The notes: a model not told the origin generated them from the sequence alone. Positions 8,116 to 18,114 are shown, counted from the first letter of the stretch. The stretch: DNA of 64,000 nucleotides from Desulfobacteraceae bacterium Eth-SRB2 (GCA_004193595.1 RPGQ01000004.1:172364-236363), one strand, 5' to 3'. Numbers and translations: made by a program.

Positions 8116-9646
8116 TAGAGCTATCCGACGGTTTGCTCACTATCAGCGGTCGCCGGAGCATTTTTTCATAAAGCTCGATATATTGTCGAGCCGTTGCGGC
8201 ATGGGTAAATTTAGCAGCACTTTCGGTCATGACCCGTTTGATTTGCTTTGCCTTTATCCTGTCGGGAAGATTATAAAATTTCATGGCCTGGTTAACGGCC
8301 CAGAGCAGCCCGTTGGCATCGAAAGTCTTAAACAGGAAGCCATTGCCGGAATTGTTTTCAACATCCAGATCGTTAATCGTATCATGGATCCCGCCGGTAT
8401 CATGGGCCACCGGAAGAGTGCCGTAAAGCGGGGCTATCATTTGCGGAAGGCCGCACGGTTCAAAACTAGAGGGCATGAGGATAAAATCCGAAGCCCCGTA
8501 AGCCTGATGTTCCAGCCAGTTATCAAAATCGCAGATTGCTACGCGTTTCTGAAATCCGTGATAATTCACAATGTCTCTGAATACCATTTGATAATCACCA
8601 TTGGCGACAAAAACAACCTGAAGATTCTGGTTCCAGTATTTCGAAATTACCGTGTAAAATATTTTTTCCAACAACTGGCATCCCTTTTGAATCGGATCAA
8701 GCCGGGATGGCCAAAAGAAGACGGGTGCTTTTTCGTCTTTAATCAGTCCCAACTTTTCCTGCAAAAACAACTTGTTTTCTCGTTTACCCAATAAAAAATC
8801 CTCCGGACCGTAGGTTTGCTTGAGATGTTTATCTGCACAAGGTTTAAAAGAATTATCCGGCGCATTCAATATTCCAACGGCACAGCCGGCATGATATTTA
8901 TTGGCCAATTCCCGTTGTATGGGAGGTTCGACAAAACCATGCTTCCCATTGACGACTTCCAGTAGGAATGTCGGGCTGACGATATTCACAAAATGAGCGG
9001 CAAAAATTCCACTGGTGAGAAAATCTACGGGGTTGGTATCCCGTATGTCCTCATAATTCGTGGCCATATTTTCGTAATACAACTGTCGCCAAAAATAGGC
9101 GGCATCGATACCCCTGTCTTCCATGTAGGCGAGTGTTGTTTTTACCGTGTGTACATTGTGAATGGTAAAAAGGCATGGAATTCCCATTTGCCTGGCCATG
9201 GCCGGAATGATACCGGTCATCCAATCATTGCAGTGAATCAGATCCGGTTGGATCTGGGGTACGATGTGATTGATCACCTCACGTTGAAAAGCCAGGGCGA
9301 GTTTAATGTTTTCCTCTCCATACGCAGAATAAACACGGTTGATGTAATAAAAGGCCCTGTCTTCTGCCAGATGGATGCGATCATCGGGCATTTTACGCTG
9401 AATTTTATTGAGCTCTTTTTTTAGAACAGGGGCCAATCCGTTACTGAAGATGGAGCGGTAATCCGGAATGGCGACATGAACGTCGGCTCCCTGTTCAAAC
9501 AAGGCACTGATCAGAGATGCCGAAACGTCGGCAAGCCCTCCTGCTTTGGCGGTAAAAAAAGAGGCCATACCTCCCATACGGTCCGGCAGATAAGTTATCT
9601 CCGGAGTTACAACGAGAATACGGGGATTGCTCTGTGGATGTGTCAT
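8105..9646 (-). CDS. glgA: Glycogen synthase (GT5 family)
   Basis: A 513-residue GT-B glycosyltransferase that extends alpha-1,4-glucan from ADP- or UDP-glucose. The N-terminal KAGGLADVSAS motif (normally KxGGL, nucleotide-sugar binding), the HCNDWMTG segment, and the C-terminal SSFEPCGLPQM with a following DTGGIHDTI loop are diagnostic. Length is slightly above the usual 475-480 residues because of an N-terminal insertion around RMGGMASFFTA. Start ATG with AGGA upstream. It overlaps glgB by 11 bases and lies 251 bases from glgP. No glgC (ADP-glucose pyrophosphorylase) lies in the window, so sugar-nucleotide supply comes from elsewhere. Confidence 0.94.
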   Translation of the reverse strand: MTHPQSNPRILVVTPEITYLPDRMGGMASFFTAKAGGLADVSASLISALFEQGADVHVAIPDYRSIFSNGLAPVLKKELNKIQRKMPDDRIHLAEDRAFYYINRVYSAYGEENIKLALAFQREVINHIVPQIQPDLIHCNDWMTGIIPAMARQMGIPCLFTIHNVHTVKTTLAYMEDRGIDAAYFWRQLYYENMATNYEDIRDTNPVDFLTSGIFAAHFVNIVSPTFLLEVVNGKHGFVEPPIQRELANKYHAGCAVGILNAPDNSFKPCADKHLKQTYGPEDFLLGKRENKLFLQEKLGLIKDEKAPVFFWPSRLDPIQKGCQLLEKIFYTVISKYWNQNLQVVFVANGDYQMVFRDIVNYHGFQKRVAICDFDNWLEHQAYGASDFILMPSSFEPCGLPQMIAPLYGTLPVAHDTGGIHDTINDLDVENNSGNGFLFKTFDANGLLWAVNQAMKFYNLPDRIKAKQIKRVMTESAAKFTHAATARQYIELYEKMLRRPLIVSKPSDSSSES

Positions 9647-9690
9647 GGTCAGTTCCTATGCCGGATAAACCGGAACCCAAGAGGATTTAA

Positions 9691-9790
9691 AATTGAATAT
9701 TGTCAATTGACTATTTAAGGAAGTCGCTCCCGCCTGCCATTGCAAGGCACAAGATGGCAGGTTGCTCCATCATTTTGGTATTGATAATAA
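9691..9790. repeat. Interspersed repeat related to 25817-25880
   Basis: It shares AATTGAATATTG-CAATTGA, TATTTAAGG, AGTCG, CGCTCC, TCATTTTG and TATTGAT with the block at 25817-25880. This copy carries an extra hairpin, CCTGCCAT...ATGGCAGG (9733-9761), that the other copy lacks. It lies in the glgP-glgA spacer. No function is known. Confidence 0.55.
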
Positions 9791-9897
9791 TAAAAACGGG
9801 GAAAATTACTTAATCATTTAACATTCAACCCAAATTCGTCACTCGACCAGTTTAAAGTATCCAATCATCAATAGTCAATCTTAAATTTTCAACCCAC

Positions 9898-12450
9898 CTA
9901 AGCCCATGTGATAAGGCCGGGGGCAAACCTGATTTGGTCATCTCCACTGGGCATAGCTCTGACAGTGAAACCGTACCGCCCTGAATTGCTGCAAGTTATG
10001 GTGCACGAGTAAAGATATTCACCCTCTCCATGGATTTCCTTTACGGTCATTTCTTGAGAATGACTTTCGGAGATGCTGTCCACAGTTTTTAATGCCCCGT
10101 AATAGAGCTCCATTTTTACTTCATCAGGACGAAGTTCTCCCAGATTCACAATCGCTGTTACTTCAAACCGTTCTCCCACCCAAAACGGGCCTTCGGCTTT
10201 TCGTACAGGGTGTTCAATCCGAATTTTTCCCCACAGGATGCTAAGTCGTTTATACTGGGCGGAAAGAATTACCGCTTCCTTGGCATTATCTGCAGTCAGA
10301 CGTGCAAAGCACTTTGCGGCGGGGAGATAAAATTTGGTTTCATATTTTTTAACCATTATACGGGCGCAAAATTGCAGCATCGCCATCTTCATGGATTCTT
10401 TCATCATTTTGAGCCACCGGTCCGGCGCTTCCCCATTCTTCCTTTCATAAAAACAAGGAATCACGTCGTTTTCCAGCACATTATAAAGGGCTTGACTCTC
10501 CACGGTATCCTGGTAGGCCGTATCAGTATACTCCTCCTCGTCTCCTATCCGCCAGCCTCTTTCTTCAGCATATCCTTCACACCACCAGCCGTCGAGAATA
10601 CTTACATTTAAAACTCCGTTTGCGGCAGCTTTTATACCGGATGTACCGCATGCTTCAAAGGGCCGTCTGGGAGTATTGAGCCACACATCCGCACCCTGAA
10701 CCAGGTGCCGCGCGATACTGATATCGTAGTCTTCTAAAAAGGCGATTCGGTGGCGAACCTTGGCTCTGCGGGCAAACTGGACAAGGCGCTTGATCAATTC
10801 CTTGCCTTCGTTATCTTTAGGATGGGCTTTTCCTGCAAAGATAAACTGAACCGGTCTTGTCTTTGAGGCAATGATTGCTTCAAAGCGCTCCGGATCTTTT
10901 AGCAAAAGATTGGCCCGCTTGTACGTCGCAAAACGACGGGCAAAAGCGATGGTCAATATATCCTGCTCCAGTACCGATTCAGCATCCTTCATCATTGCTT
11001 TTGGGGCATTACGGCGCCGGTATTGTTTTATCATTAGTACCCGGCAGTGGCGAATAAGGCGACTGCGACTCATTTCGCGGGATCGCCATAATTCCTCATC
11101 ATAAATATCGTCGATACGTTTGGCGATTTCCGGGTTCCCCATATCCAAATACCAATCCGGTCCAAGGTAGCGTTCAAACAGCAGGGAGTTCTCAACGGAA
11201 ATCCACGAAGGAATATGTATCCCGTTTGTAATATGGGTGATGGGAACTTCATCTTCCGGCCTGCCCGGCCAGACATGGGACCACATGCGTCTGGCCACCT
11301 TGCCGTGCAATTCGCTGACCCCATTACAGTACTGGGACATTTGCACTCCCAGAACGAACATGGAAAGGGAGCTGTCTGCGCCGGATTCCATGGGTTGCCC
11401 CCACGATAAAATCTCGTCAACGCTTATTCCGAGTCTGTCGGCAAAAGAAATAAGATACGGTTTTACAAGGTCCACGGAAAACTCATCGTGCCCTGCTGCT
11501 ACCGGCGTATGGGTAGTAAAAACCGTGGTTCGTGAAACGATTTCCTTTGCCGTCTCAATATTGACGTTATAGGTAGAAATCGTACGGGCAAGCCGCTCTA
11601 AGGTGACAAAGGCGCAATGACCTTCATTCATATGGCACACGGTCGGATAGATTCCCAGGGCTTCGAGAGCACGCATTCCGCCGATTCCCAGCAGTACCTC
11701 CTGGGCCAACCGAGCTTTTGGACTTCCGGCATACAGACGAGAGGTTATTTCCCGAATCTCCGGGGAATTCTCCGGCAAATTGGTATCAAGAAGAATAAGA
11801 GGAATGCGTCCCACCATGATCTTCCAGACAGAGGCCAGGATTTCGCCCTCAGGTCCGGTGACTGAGATAATTACCTCATTTCCTGAACGATCCTTTGCTC
11901 GTTTCACCGGCAGGTGAAAAAGATTGGTTTCCGGATATTCCTCCTGCTGCCAACCCTCATGATCCAGAAACTGGTGAAAATAGCCATACCGGTAAAGAAG
12001 GCCTACTCCTATCAAGGGAAGGGTAAGGTCGGAGGCCGCCTTTAAGTGATCACCGGCCAGAACTCCGAGACCTCCTGCAAACAGGGGAACACTTTCATGA
12101 ATTCCGAATTCCATGGAAAAATATCCAATAATTCCCTCTTTACCGTATGGAGATTCGCTGGGGTCCTCAGGGGTTAAATCGTCCACAAAATGTTCTTCCA
12201 CCCGTTGCTGATGAGCCAGAAAGCTTTCGTCTTTTGACAGTTCCTCCAGTTGTTTTTGGGGAATTAAAGTTAAAAATACGATGGGATTTCGCCCGGAATT
12301 TTCCCAGAGCCGGGGACTTATGCGACGAAAGAGTTCAATGGCATCCAGATGCCAGCACCACCAAAGGTTACGTGCCAGAACCTGAAGAAAAGAAAGGGGT
12401 TCCGGAATTGAAGGGAATACCTGAAAAGTTTGTAAAAAACTCATATTCAT
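9898..12450 (-). CDS. glgP: Alpha-glucan (glycogen) phosphorylase
   Basis: An 850-residue GT35 phosphorylase that releases glucose-1-phosphate from glycogen ends. The N-terminal segment (LARNLWWCWHLDAIELF) is the DUF3417 module typical of the Thermotoga-type family rather than the MalP/rabbit-muscle type. The PLP-lysine region reads FEACGTSGIKAAANG, corresponding to the GTSxxKxxxNG motif. A C-terminal extension of about 120 residues (HPVRKAEGPFWVGERFEVTA onward) forms a beta-rich tail. AAAGGATAA precedes the ATG; a second ATG two codons later is possible. It lies between the debranching enzyme and glgA in the same direction, so degradation and synthesis genes are co-located. Confidence 0.93.
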   Translation of the reverse strand: MNMSFLQTFQVFPSIPEPLSFLQVLARNLWWCWHLDAIELFRRISPRLWENSGRNPIVFLTLIPQKQLEELSKDESFLAHQQRVEEHFVDDLTPEDPSESPYGKEGIIGYFSMEFGIHESVPLFAGGLGVLAGDHLKAASDLTLPLIGVGLLYRYGYFHQFLDHEGWQQEEYPETNLFHLPVKRAKDRSGNEVIISVTGPEGEILASVWKIMVGRIPLILLDTNLPENSPEIREITSRLYAGSPKARLAQEVLLGIGGMRALEALGIYPTVCHMNEGHCAFVTLERLARTISTYNVNIETAKEIVSRTTVFTTHTPVAAGHDEFSVDLVKPYLISFADRLGISVDEILSWGQPMESGADSSLSMFVLGVQMSQYCNGVSELHGKVARRMWSHVWPGRPEDEVPITHITNGIHIPSWISVENSLLFERYLGPDWYLDMGNPEIAKRIDDIYDEELWRSREMSRSRLIRHCRVLMIKQYRRRNAPKAMMKDAESVLEQDILTIAFARRFATYKRANLLLKDPERFEAIIASKTRPVQFIFAGKAHPKDNEGKELIKRLVQFARRAKVRHRIAFLEDYDISIARHLVQGADVWLNTPRRPFEACGTSGIKAAANGVLNVSILDGWWCEGYAEERGWRIGDEEEYTDTAYQDTVESQALYNVLENDVIPCFYERKNGEAPDRWLKMMKESMKMAMLQFCARIMVKKYETKFYLPAAKCFARLTADNAKEAVILSAQYKRLSILWGKIRIEHPVRKAEGPFWVGERFEVTAIVNLGELRPDEVKMELYYGALKTVDSISESHSQEMTVKEIHGEGEYLYSCTITCSNSGRYGFTVRAMPSGDDQIRFAPGLITWA

Positions 12451-12558
12451 TTATCCTTTGTTATTGATTGTTGATCATGGGTCATCCATTCAACGGGTGT
12501 AATTCACGGCTGTTGGTTTACGGCAGCCATTCATTCCTTATCACCGGGATCTGAAGAT

Positions 12559-12632
12559 CAGGTTTCAGGTGTCAGGAGAGAGGGACGTAAGAGCGGAAAC
12601 CCAAAACCTGAACACTGACACCTGACACCTGG
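12559..12632. repeat. GGTTTCAGGTGTCAGG hairpin repeat
   Basis: CAGGTTTCAGGTGTCAGG is followed by the complementary CCTGAACACTGACACCTGACACCTG, giving a long imperfect hairpin between the debranching gene and glgP. A related hairpin occurs at 61641-61710. It is an interspersed intergenic repeat, possibly stabilising or ending transcripts. Confidence 0.6.
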
Positions 12633-12702
12633 ATAATTTAAGCTAAATCACCAACAGTCTTGATTTACACCCCCATTCAACTACTTAACTATTATCAAAT
12701 AG

Positions 12703-15700
12703 TCAATCCAAAGCTTGGAGCAGCTTCCATACTCTCACAACTTCACTTGCCCCCCAGGCCTGTGCATCACAGCCACGCTGCCTGTGGGGAAAATTTCCGT
12801 CCATGATTTCCGGCAGATGGGTTACGCACCCCTGGGATAGAAGACGGGCGCTGCTTGCCAGCCATGAGAACGCCGTGTTTTTTCCTTTATCTCCGTAAGC
12901 TTTTACCCATGCTTCACAATAACTGGGGAACAGCCATGTCCAGGCAGTGCCGTTATGATACGCAGGCTTCCGTTTTAAATCTTCCTCTCCCGCGTATTGC
13001 CCTTGGTAAGGATGATGGGGATTGTTAATCGTTGTCCCGTTATGATAAATTGCAATGGGCCGGCGAACCGGTCGGTTTGCAAGACTACGAATGCCTCCGG
13101 GGACCAGCAGCTCCTCACAGGCAGCCACGATCTTACGGCAAATCATAGGGTCTGAGACAGCGCCAAGCGTTACCGCAAAAAGCTGGTTCGGCCTCAGGGC
13201 ATCATCGGGGTCTGCCTGTGCGGCCGGTTTTCCCGAATCGGTATGGAGACAGTCGGACAGGTAACCTGATTTTTCGAGCCAAAAGAGGCTAAAAATCGAC
13301 GCCTGAACCCGGGAAGCCTTTTTCGTCCAGTCGCCGGCATCCCCTGAAGGATCAATATGCGATAAAAAGGATAGTGCGGCAAACCAGAGCGCCTGGATTT
13401 CAATGGGATACCCTTGCCGGGGCGTGCCTGCAGGGTGATTGGTGTCCATCCAGGTAAAATGGGTCGGACTGAAAATAAGACACGATTCCGGGTCCATACG
13501 GATACCGTTGGGCGTGCCCTTCTCATAAGCGTTGGCTATGGAAAAAAGAATATGACGAATGGTTCGATCACCACACGTTGAATCAAGAAATTCTTCATTT
13601 CCTTCACCACGGACCAGATCGGCACATGCAACAAAAAACCATAGCGGCGCGTCAGAGGTGTTCCGGTTTCCGGCATCTTTGCCTCGGATCATATTAGGAA
13701 TCGTCCCGTTGTTTTCAAACTGTCCGAACTGTTCCAGGATAGAACGAGCCTCGTCCATTTTTCCCGCTGCAATCAACCCCCTGACAAAAATCAAGGCGTC
13801 CCTTCCCCAATCGAGAAACCAAGGATATCCGGCAATTACCGTATTCAAATCGTTCCTTTTAACTACATAATCATCCAGCGCTGTTTTTAACGCCTCATAC
13901 GGTTTGCAAAATCTGCTTTTTTCAAAAATTTCCGGTTCCATGTCACGGACCCGGGGCTTTTGATTCGGAACATGGGAATTTTGGCCACCCGTAATAGAGG
14001 CGTTCAGCGTTACGGATTCCCCTCCTTTCAGGAATGAAGAAAAATAGCCCGGACTGAACAGATCCGAATCCGGGTCAAGACCCCGATCAGCCTCTATGGG
14101 CCGGTGTACCATGTATTGCCATTCCGGCTCCCATACAAAAGACCCATGGGAAATTTTCAAACTCAGCCGGTGTTCCTGTTCCGGCACAAATGTGAAGCCG
14201 TCCGGATCCGATCTTACAGCCCCGGGCCAGAAATTCTCCGGTCCCTGAAATGCCTTAGTGGTCTCGTGAAAATTGCGGCTTTCAATATCCGGACGCAGGA
14301 TGAGCCGGACCGGCTCATGATCTGCCAGAATTCCCTGCCGGCTTTTTGCTGAATCGCGGATAAAAACCATACGCATGGAATTTTTTCCGGGAACCATCTC
14401 CACACATATGGTCAGAAAGACATGTTCCCCCTGGCCTGTGGGCACCTGATATCGCCACGCGCCTCGGGCACGGGACTGGAAACAAAAAGAATCAAAGCAA
14501 TCATCGCAGATTTCCTGTGAATAGCCCTGATACACCAGCCATGCCCGGCATCGTGTAAACATTACCCAGCGATCTTCAGGAATCTCCGGGTTCATATTTG
14601 CTGCCAGAAGGGCATCATACCTGCTGGAAAGTTCTCCCCAGGAAACCGCCGTCCGAAGCATGCCTCCGCGACCGTTGGTGCCGAGCAGAAAAGGGGCATG
14701 GCTCGACAGGTCCGGCCGGTAATAGATTCGTTTCACCGTTGCATCCTCGGACCGAGATAGGAAAAGAAGCGGCGCGTCAATATGTTGAGTATCTCCTGGC
14801 GTATAAACCGACAACTTCAAAGTATACGAGCGATGGGTCTTGGGCGGAGCAAGGGGAGAAAAAAGTACAAAAAACGATCCGTTCATACCCATTAGACTTT
14901 CTTCATGGGACAGGCACCGGTTTTCCTCCATGATCCTGGCGCGAAAAGCTCTGTCGGCGCAAACCATTAAAAAATGATCCGGGGGCACCATGACTTCTCG
15001 CTTTTTATCACGGGGCCATTGCCAGGTTATCACCCGAGGTTCATTGCTGAACGGGTTAAGGCTGCGGCAGTACTCCAGGGGATTTTCCGCCAGCTTCCGC
15101 GCCGCCTTATCCGGTTCAAATTTGCCCAGACCCCGGGTGCCGTTATAAAAATTCATTACGTCCATGGCTTTGGCCCGAAGGCATTGCTGTTTAATTCGCT
15201 CCGGATATAATGCGGTTTTAGATTCAATTTCTTCAACAAGATCAATATCCTTCCGGTCAGCGCTAAAACAGAAAACCCGACCGGAATCAAGAAGACAGGA
15301 ATGTTTTCCGTCAGACTCGGCAATAGCCACATTCTCGCCTGAGATAAGATCCACAAACACAGATGAATCCATGCCTGTCTCCTGAGGATTCCAGGATGCT
15401 AACGTCTTATTCCGATCATCCAGGTTCGCCACAATAAGAAGCTTTTTCCCTGAGGGCAGATGGTGACGCAGCATAACAATGCAATTTCCATCGCCCTTCT
15501 GAACCATTTTCAGTTCCGTTCGGTCATGAAATGCCGGATGTGTTTTGAGCAGGGTGTTGAGGCGACGGATATGTTTCACCTGATTGGAAGCAGCGCCCCA
15601 GTTCAGTGAAGTCGCTTCATGGACGACGATCTTTTCCGTTGCATACCATTCCACCCCGTTGGCAAAGCCAAAGCCTCCCTGATAACTGCAAAGCGCGCAC

Positions 15701-17007
15701 AGTGAGGTCCGCATTCGAGCATAAATTTTAGATCGAGCAGCCAGCCGAGGGTTATCGTGGGTTTCAGCGAAATGTACCGTTATTCCGTCACTTACGGAGA
15801 TCTCATTGGCTCCCGGAAGATAGGTTTCAATCTGGCTGCGGTCATAATTTTGAAAAAGCTCCGAATAGGACCAGTTGAAATTGGCTTTGTTCAGAATATC
15901 CCGGGTTGCGGAAATTTTTCCACCCAGTCCTTCCAGAAGAAAAATTGTATCCGGATACTGATCCCTGACAGCAGCAACAATATACTTCCAGGCAGGAACC
16001 GGAATCATATATCCCGCATCGCACCGGAATCCGTCCACCCCCCGACGGCACCATGTAATAAAAACATCGGCCATAAATTGCCATAAGTCTTTTTGAGTGT
16101 AGTCCAGACTTGTCAGGTCTGCCCAGACGACTCCCCAGGCGCCGGGCATTTCGATCTGGCCATCCGGATTCCGGACAAGCCATTGAGGATGGGTTTCATG
16201 AAGACCGGCGGCCCATCCCGTATGGTTGACGGCAATGTCAATAAAAAGCATGGCATGACGTTCATGGATTGCATCTACCAGCTCTATGAACTGCTCGAGA
16301 GGAGTTGCCCTGGGGTCAAATTCCGCCAAAGCCGGATCCACGGCGGTAAAACTAAGTGCTGCATACGGACTTCCAAACCGCCCCATGCGGGCATAGGTAG
16401 TGGGGGTGGGATGTATGGGAAGCAACTGGATTATTCGGCACCCAAGCTCGCCGATAATGAAATCCAGTTCTCCTATCAGATCACGAAAGGTTCCTGATGG
16501 CGGAATCACCGTATAACCGTTTTTATCCAGAGACCGGATCGATTCTTCATCTGTCCCGGATAAGAACTTGCCGTTTTTGTTTGGACCGAACTGCCGGACA
16601 AATGCATTATAAATGATGTTTGAACAGCATGTGTGTGCCGGTTCCACGTTGATGGCCACATTAGGACCCTCCGGCCACACCGGGGTGATCTGGTTTTCAC
16701 TTAAAAAGAAACCCTTGGCTTCAAAATGCCCCACTTCACAAAAAGGAAGGGTAATCATAAAATTTTGGTCGTCAACCCGGTCCATGGGGATGTCAAACCA
16801 GTCCCGACCGAGTGGCGGCTTATCGTTATCTACCTTTCTTATAATTTCCTGCCTGGCGGTTTGGGCATGGCCGATGTTGGTACGAAGCCATGCATTTCCT
16901 TTTCCGGGATGTGAAAGGGAGAGCTTAAATGTCCGGGTATCGCCTCTAAATATAAGAATGCGTGTTCCCGGCGCGGGTTCCTGAATGACCCAATTTGAAT
17001 TAGCCAT
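12703..17007 (-). CDS. Two-domain glycogen debranching enzyme (GH13-like plus GH133)
   Basis: A 1434-residue protein. Residues about 120-560 form a GH13-like barrel with Asp330 (GVDGFRCDAGY), Glu359 (FLLEGLGGK) and Asp418 (HFAETHDNPR) in the catalytic positions, suited to a 4-alpha-glucanotransferase role. A middle beta-rich part follows. The C-terminal 370 residues are an amylo-alpha-1,6-glucosidase domain with GYPWFLDWGRDALIF, FTWMDTNHPAGTPRQGYPIE and QALWFAAL. The combination parallels eukaryotic glycogen debranching enzyme in one chain. It would remove branch stubs left by the phosphorylase encoded next to it. The spacer to glgP holds a hairpin repeat, so it may be transcribed separately. 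No strong ribosome-binding site is visible before the ATG. Confidence 0.88.
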   Translation of the reverse strand: MANSNWVIQEPAPGTRILIFRGDTRTFKLSLSHPGKGNAWLRTNIGHAQTARQEIIRKVDNDKPPLGRDWFDIPMDRVDDQNFMITLPFCEVGHFEAKGFFLSENQITPVWPEGPNVAINVEPAHTCCSNIIYNAFVRQFGPNKNGKFLSGTDEESIRSLDKNGYTVIPPSGTFRDLIGELDFIIGELGCRIIQLLPIHPTPTTYARMGRFGSPYAALSFTAVDPALAEFDPRATPLEQFIELVDAIHERHAMLFIDIAVNHTGWAAGLHETHPQWLVRNPDGQIEMPGAWGVVWADLTSLDYTQKDLWQFMADVFITWCRRGVDGFRCDAGYMIPVPAWKYIVAAVRDQYPDTIFLLEGLGGKISATRDILNKANFNWSYSELFQNYDRSQIETYLPGANEISVSDGITVHFAETHDNPRLAARSKIYARMRTSLCALCSYQGGFGFANGVEWYATEKIVVHEATSLNWGAASNQVKHIRRLNTLLKTHPAFHDRTELKMVQKGDGNCIVMLRHHLPSGKKLLIVANLDDRNKTLASWNPQETGMDSSVFVDLISGENVAIAESDGKHSCLLDSGRVFCFSADRKDIDLVEEIESKTALYPERIKQQCLRAKAMDVMNFYNGTRGLGKFEPDKAARKLAENPLEYCRSLNPFSNEPRVITWQWPRDKKREVMVPPDHFLMVCADRAFRARIMEENRCLSHEESLMGMNGSFFVLFSPLAPPKTHRSYTLKLSVYTPGDTQHIDAPLLFLSRSEDATVKRIYYRPDLSSHAPFLLGTNGRGGMLRTAVSWGELSSRYDALLAANMNPEIPEDRWVMFTRCRAWLVYQGYSQEICDDCFDSFCFQSRARGAWRYQVPTGQGEHVFLTICVEMVPGKNSMRMVFIRDSAKSRQGILADHEPVRLILRPDIESRNFHETTKAFQGPENFWPGAVRSDPDGFTFVPEQEHRLSLKISHGSFVWEPEWQYMVHRPIEADRGLDPDSDLFSPGYFSSFLKGGESVTLNASITGGQNSHVPNQKPRVRDMEPEIFEKSRFCKPYEALKTALDDYVVKRNDLNTVIAGYPWFLDWGRDALIFVRGLIAAGKMDEARSILEQFGQFENNGTIPNMIRGKDAGNRNTSDAPLWFFVACADLVRGEGNEEFLDSTCGDRTIRHILFSIANAYEKGTPNGIRMDPESCLIFSPTHFTWMDTNHPAGTPRQGYPIEIQALWFAALSFLSHIDPSGDAGDWTKKASRVQASIFSLFWLEKSGYLSDCLHTDSGKPAAQADPDDALRPNQLFAVTLGAVSDPMICRKIVAACEELLVPGGIRSLANRPVRRPIAIYHNGTTINNPHHPYQGQYAGEEDLKRKPAYHNGTAWTWLFPSYCEAWVKAYGDKGKNTAFSWLASSARLLSQGCVTHLPEIMDGNFPHRQRGCDAQAWGASEVVRVWKLLQALD

Positions 17008-17060
17008 CGGGCGTCACTGTTTGGTTTGAAAATTATGATTTTTTATAAACAAAAATTGAT

Positions 17061-17234
17061 GAGCCCGTAAAAAGTCCGATTTAGACGGTTTCGTAAAAAG
17101 TTCAAATTCCCCCGCCAAACAGAGGCGGGATAAAAAGGCGTCGCAAATTTTGTAATCATGAGGCGTACTTTTCGTACGTTGAATGATTGCGAAATGCATC
17201 ACAACGCAGAAGTTGGACTTTTTACGAGACCGTC
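17061..17234. repeat. Palindromic element, GACGGTTTCGTAAAAAGT...ACTTTTTACGAGACCGTC
   Basis: The ends GACGGTTTCGTAAAAAGTTC (from 17084) and GACTTTTTACGAGACCGTC (to 17234) are near-perfect inverted repeats. The interior (AATTTTGTAATC, GAGGCGT, TCGTACGTTGAATGATTGCG, AACGCAGAAGTTG) matches 30424-30547. This copy holds an extra CCGCC...GGCGG hairpin of about 26 bases. It resembles a non-coding miniature inverted-repeat element. Confidence 0.7.
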
Positions 17235-17303
17235 AAAATTAGTATAAAATACCCGCACGGGTGTGTCAAAGAAAAAGACATCATTATTGAAGGAAGGATA
17301 GGG

Positions 17304-17705
17304 CTATATAGGAGAGGAAATTTCTGTATGTTTCTGAACGACTGACACCTGATTTAATAAATTGGAGATCTTTTCCCTGAGCTCATGGGCGGCCGTGTGG
17401 CTTTTAACCAAATACCCGTCTGCTTGAGAAATATTGGGATCAAACTGGTGCGTTTCGTGGGCGGTAACGATAAGAACCGGCAGGTTTGGATTTCGCGTTT
17501 TAATGCCTTTCAAAACATCCCATACCAGGAATCCATGCTTTAAGTATTGGTTCAGGAGCACGATATGGGGGTTAAACGATAAAATGTTTTTCATCACAGA
17601 CTCGACATCATCCGTTGTTGAAACATTGTATCCTTCACCGGGCAGACATTCTCTACATAGCTCCTTTACCCACGCCTGGTCGTCTATAATAAGGATATTT
17701 GCCAT
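17304..17705 (-). CDS. Stand-alone receiver-like protein lacking the phospho-acceptor Asp
   Basis: A single CheY-type domain of about 133 residues. The acidic pair (ILIIDDQ, residues 8-9), switch Thr81 (LIVTAHE) and Lys101 (GYLVKSH) are present. The phospho-acceptor position reads Asn52 (HIVLLNQYL) instead of Asp, so it is probably not phosphorylated in the usual way and may be an atypical receiver. The ATG at 17705 is preferred over an upstream TTG because GGAG lies 6 bases before it. The gene stands alone between the GACGGT repeat element and a small Cys protein. Partner unknown. Confidence 0.8.
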   Translation of the reverse strand: MANILIIDDQAWVKELCRECLPGEGYNVSTTDDVESVMKNILSFNPHIVLLNQYLKHGFLVWDVLKGIKTRNPNLPVLIVTAHETHQFDPNISQADGYLVKSHTAAHELREKISNLLNQVSVVQKHTEISSPI

Positions 17706-17826
17706 AAGATGCTCCAAATCTATCCGGTTAATACACTCCTCACCTTTGACTTATCCGACGCAGGCATAGCGTGCTATTTCGAGGATTGAAAACGAACGAG
17801 AACGCCGCCGGGGGCCGAAAGATGCC

Positions 17827-17844
17827 GTTTATGGATGGACACTA
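17827..17844 (-). repeat. Solo TAGTGTCCATCCATAAA motif overlapping a stop codon
   Basis: On the minus strand this reads TAGTGTCCATCCATAAAC, and its TAG is the stop codon of the small gene at 17842-18114. The same sequence forms the ends of the element at 31161-31303 and recurs at 44811-44828 and within 51217-51342. Confidence 0.6.
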
Positions 17845-18114
17845 TCTATGCCTTGTCTTTTCCCAAAAAGGCTGCTCTTCCAGACAGAAGGAACGCCACT
17901 TGCAGTCCACCTGATCGCAATCGATAATTCCTCTTTGGAAACAGTCCGTATTGCCTTCAGCGCGCTGAATACTCCTAATCAGGGTCGTCATATCAAGGAA
18001 GCTTTTTTTTTCAACATCCGCTCCCGTCTTGGAGCTTGATGAGGTTGCTATCTCCTCGCTCCCCTTCAGATTTTCTGTGCTGGTCGAACTTTTTTGATCT
18101 TTTCTTAATAGCAT
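17842..18114 (-). CDS. Small conserved Cys-containing protein
   Basis: A 90-residue protein. The N-terminal half is low-complexity and polar (STSTENLKGSEEIATSSSSK) and probably disordered. The C-terminal half (TTLIRSIQRAEGNTDCFQRG followed by IDCDQVDCKWRSFC) carries four Cys in a spacing that I recall from short proteins of sulfate-reducing bacteria, and it may bind a metal. No strong ribosome-binding site is visible, and an internal ATG before TTLIRSIQ could be the true start. The stop codon lies inside a repeated motif, so the extreme C-terminus may have been altered by insertion. Function unknown. Confidence 0.6.
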   Translation of the reverse strand: MLLRKDQKSSTSTENLKGSEEIATSSSSKTGADVEKKSFLDMTTLIRSIQRAEGNTDCFQRGIIDCDQVDCKWRSFCLEEQPFWEKTRHR

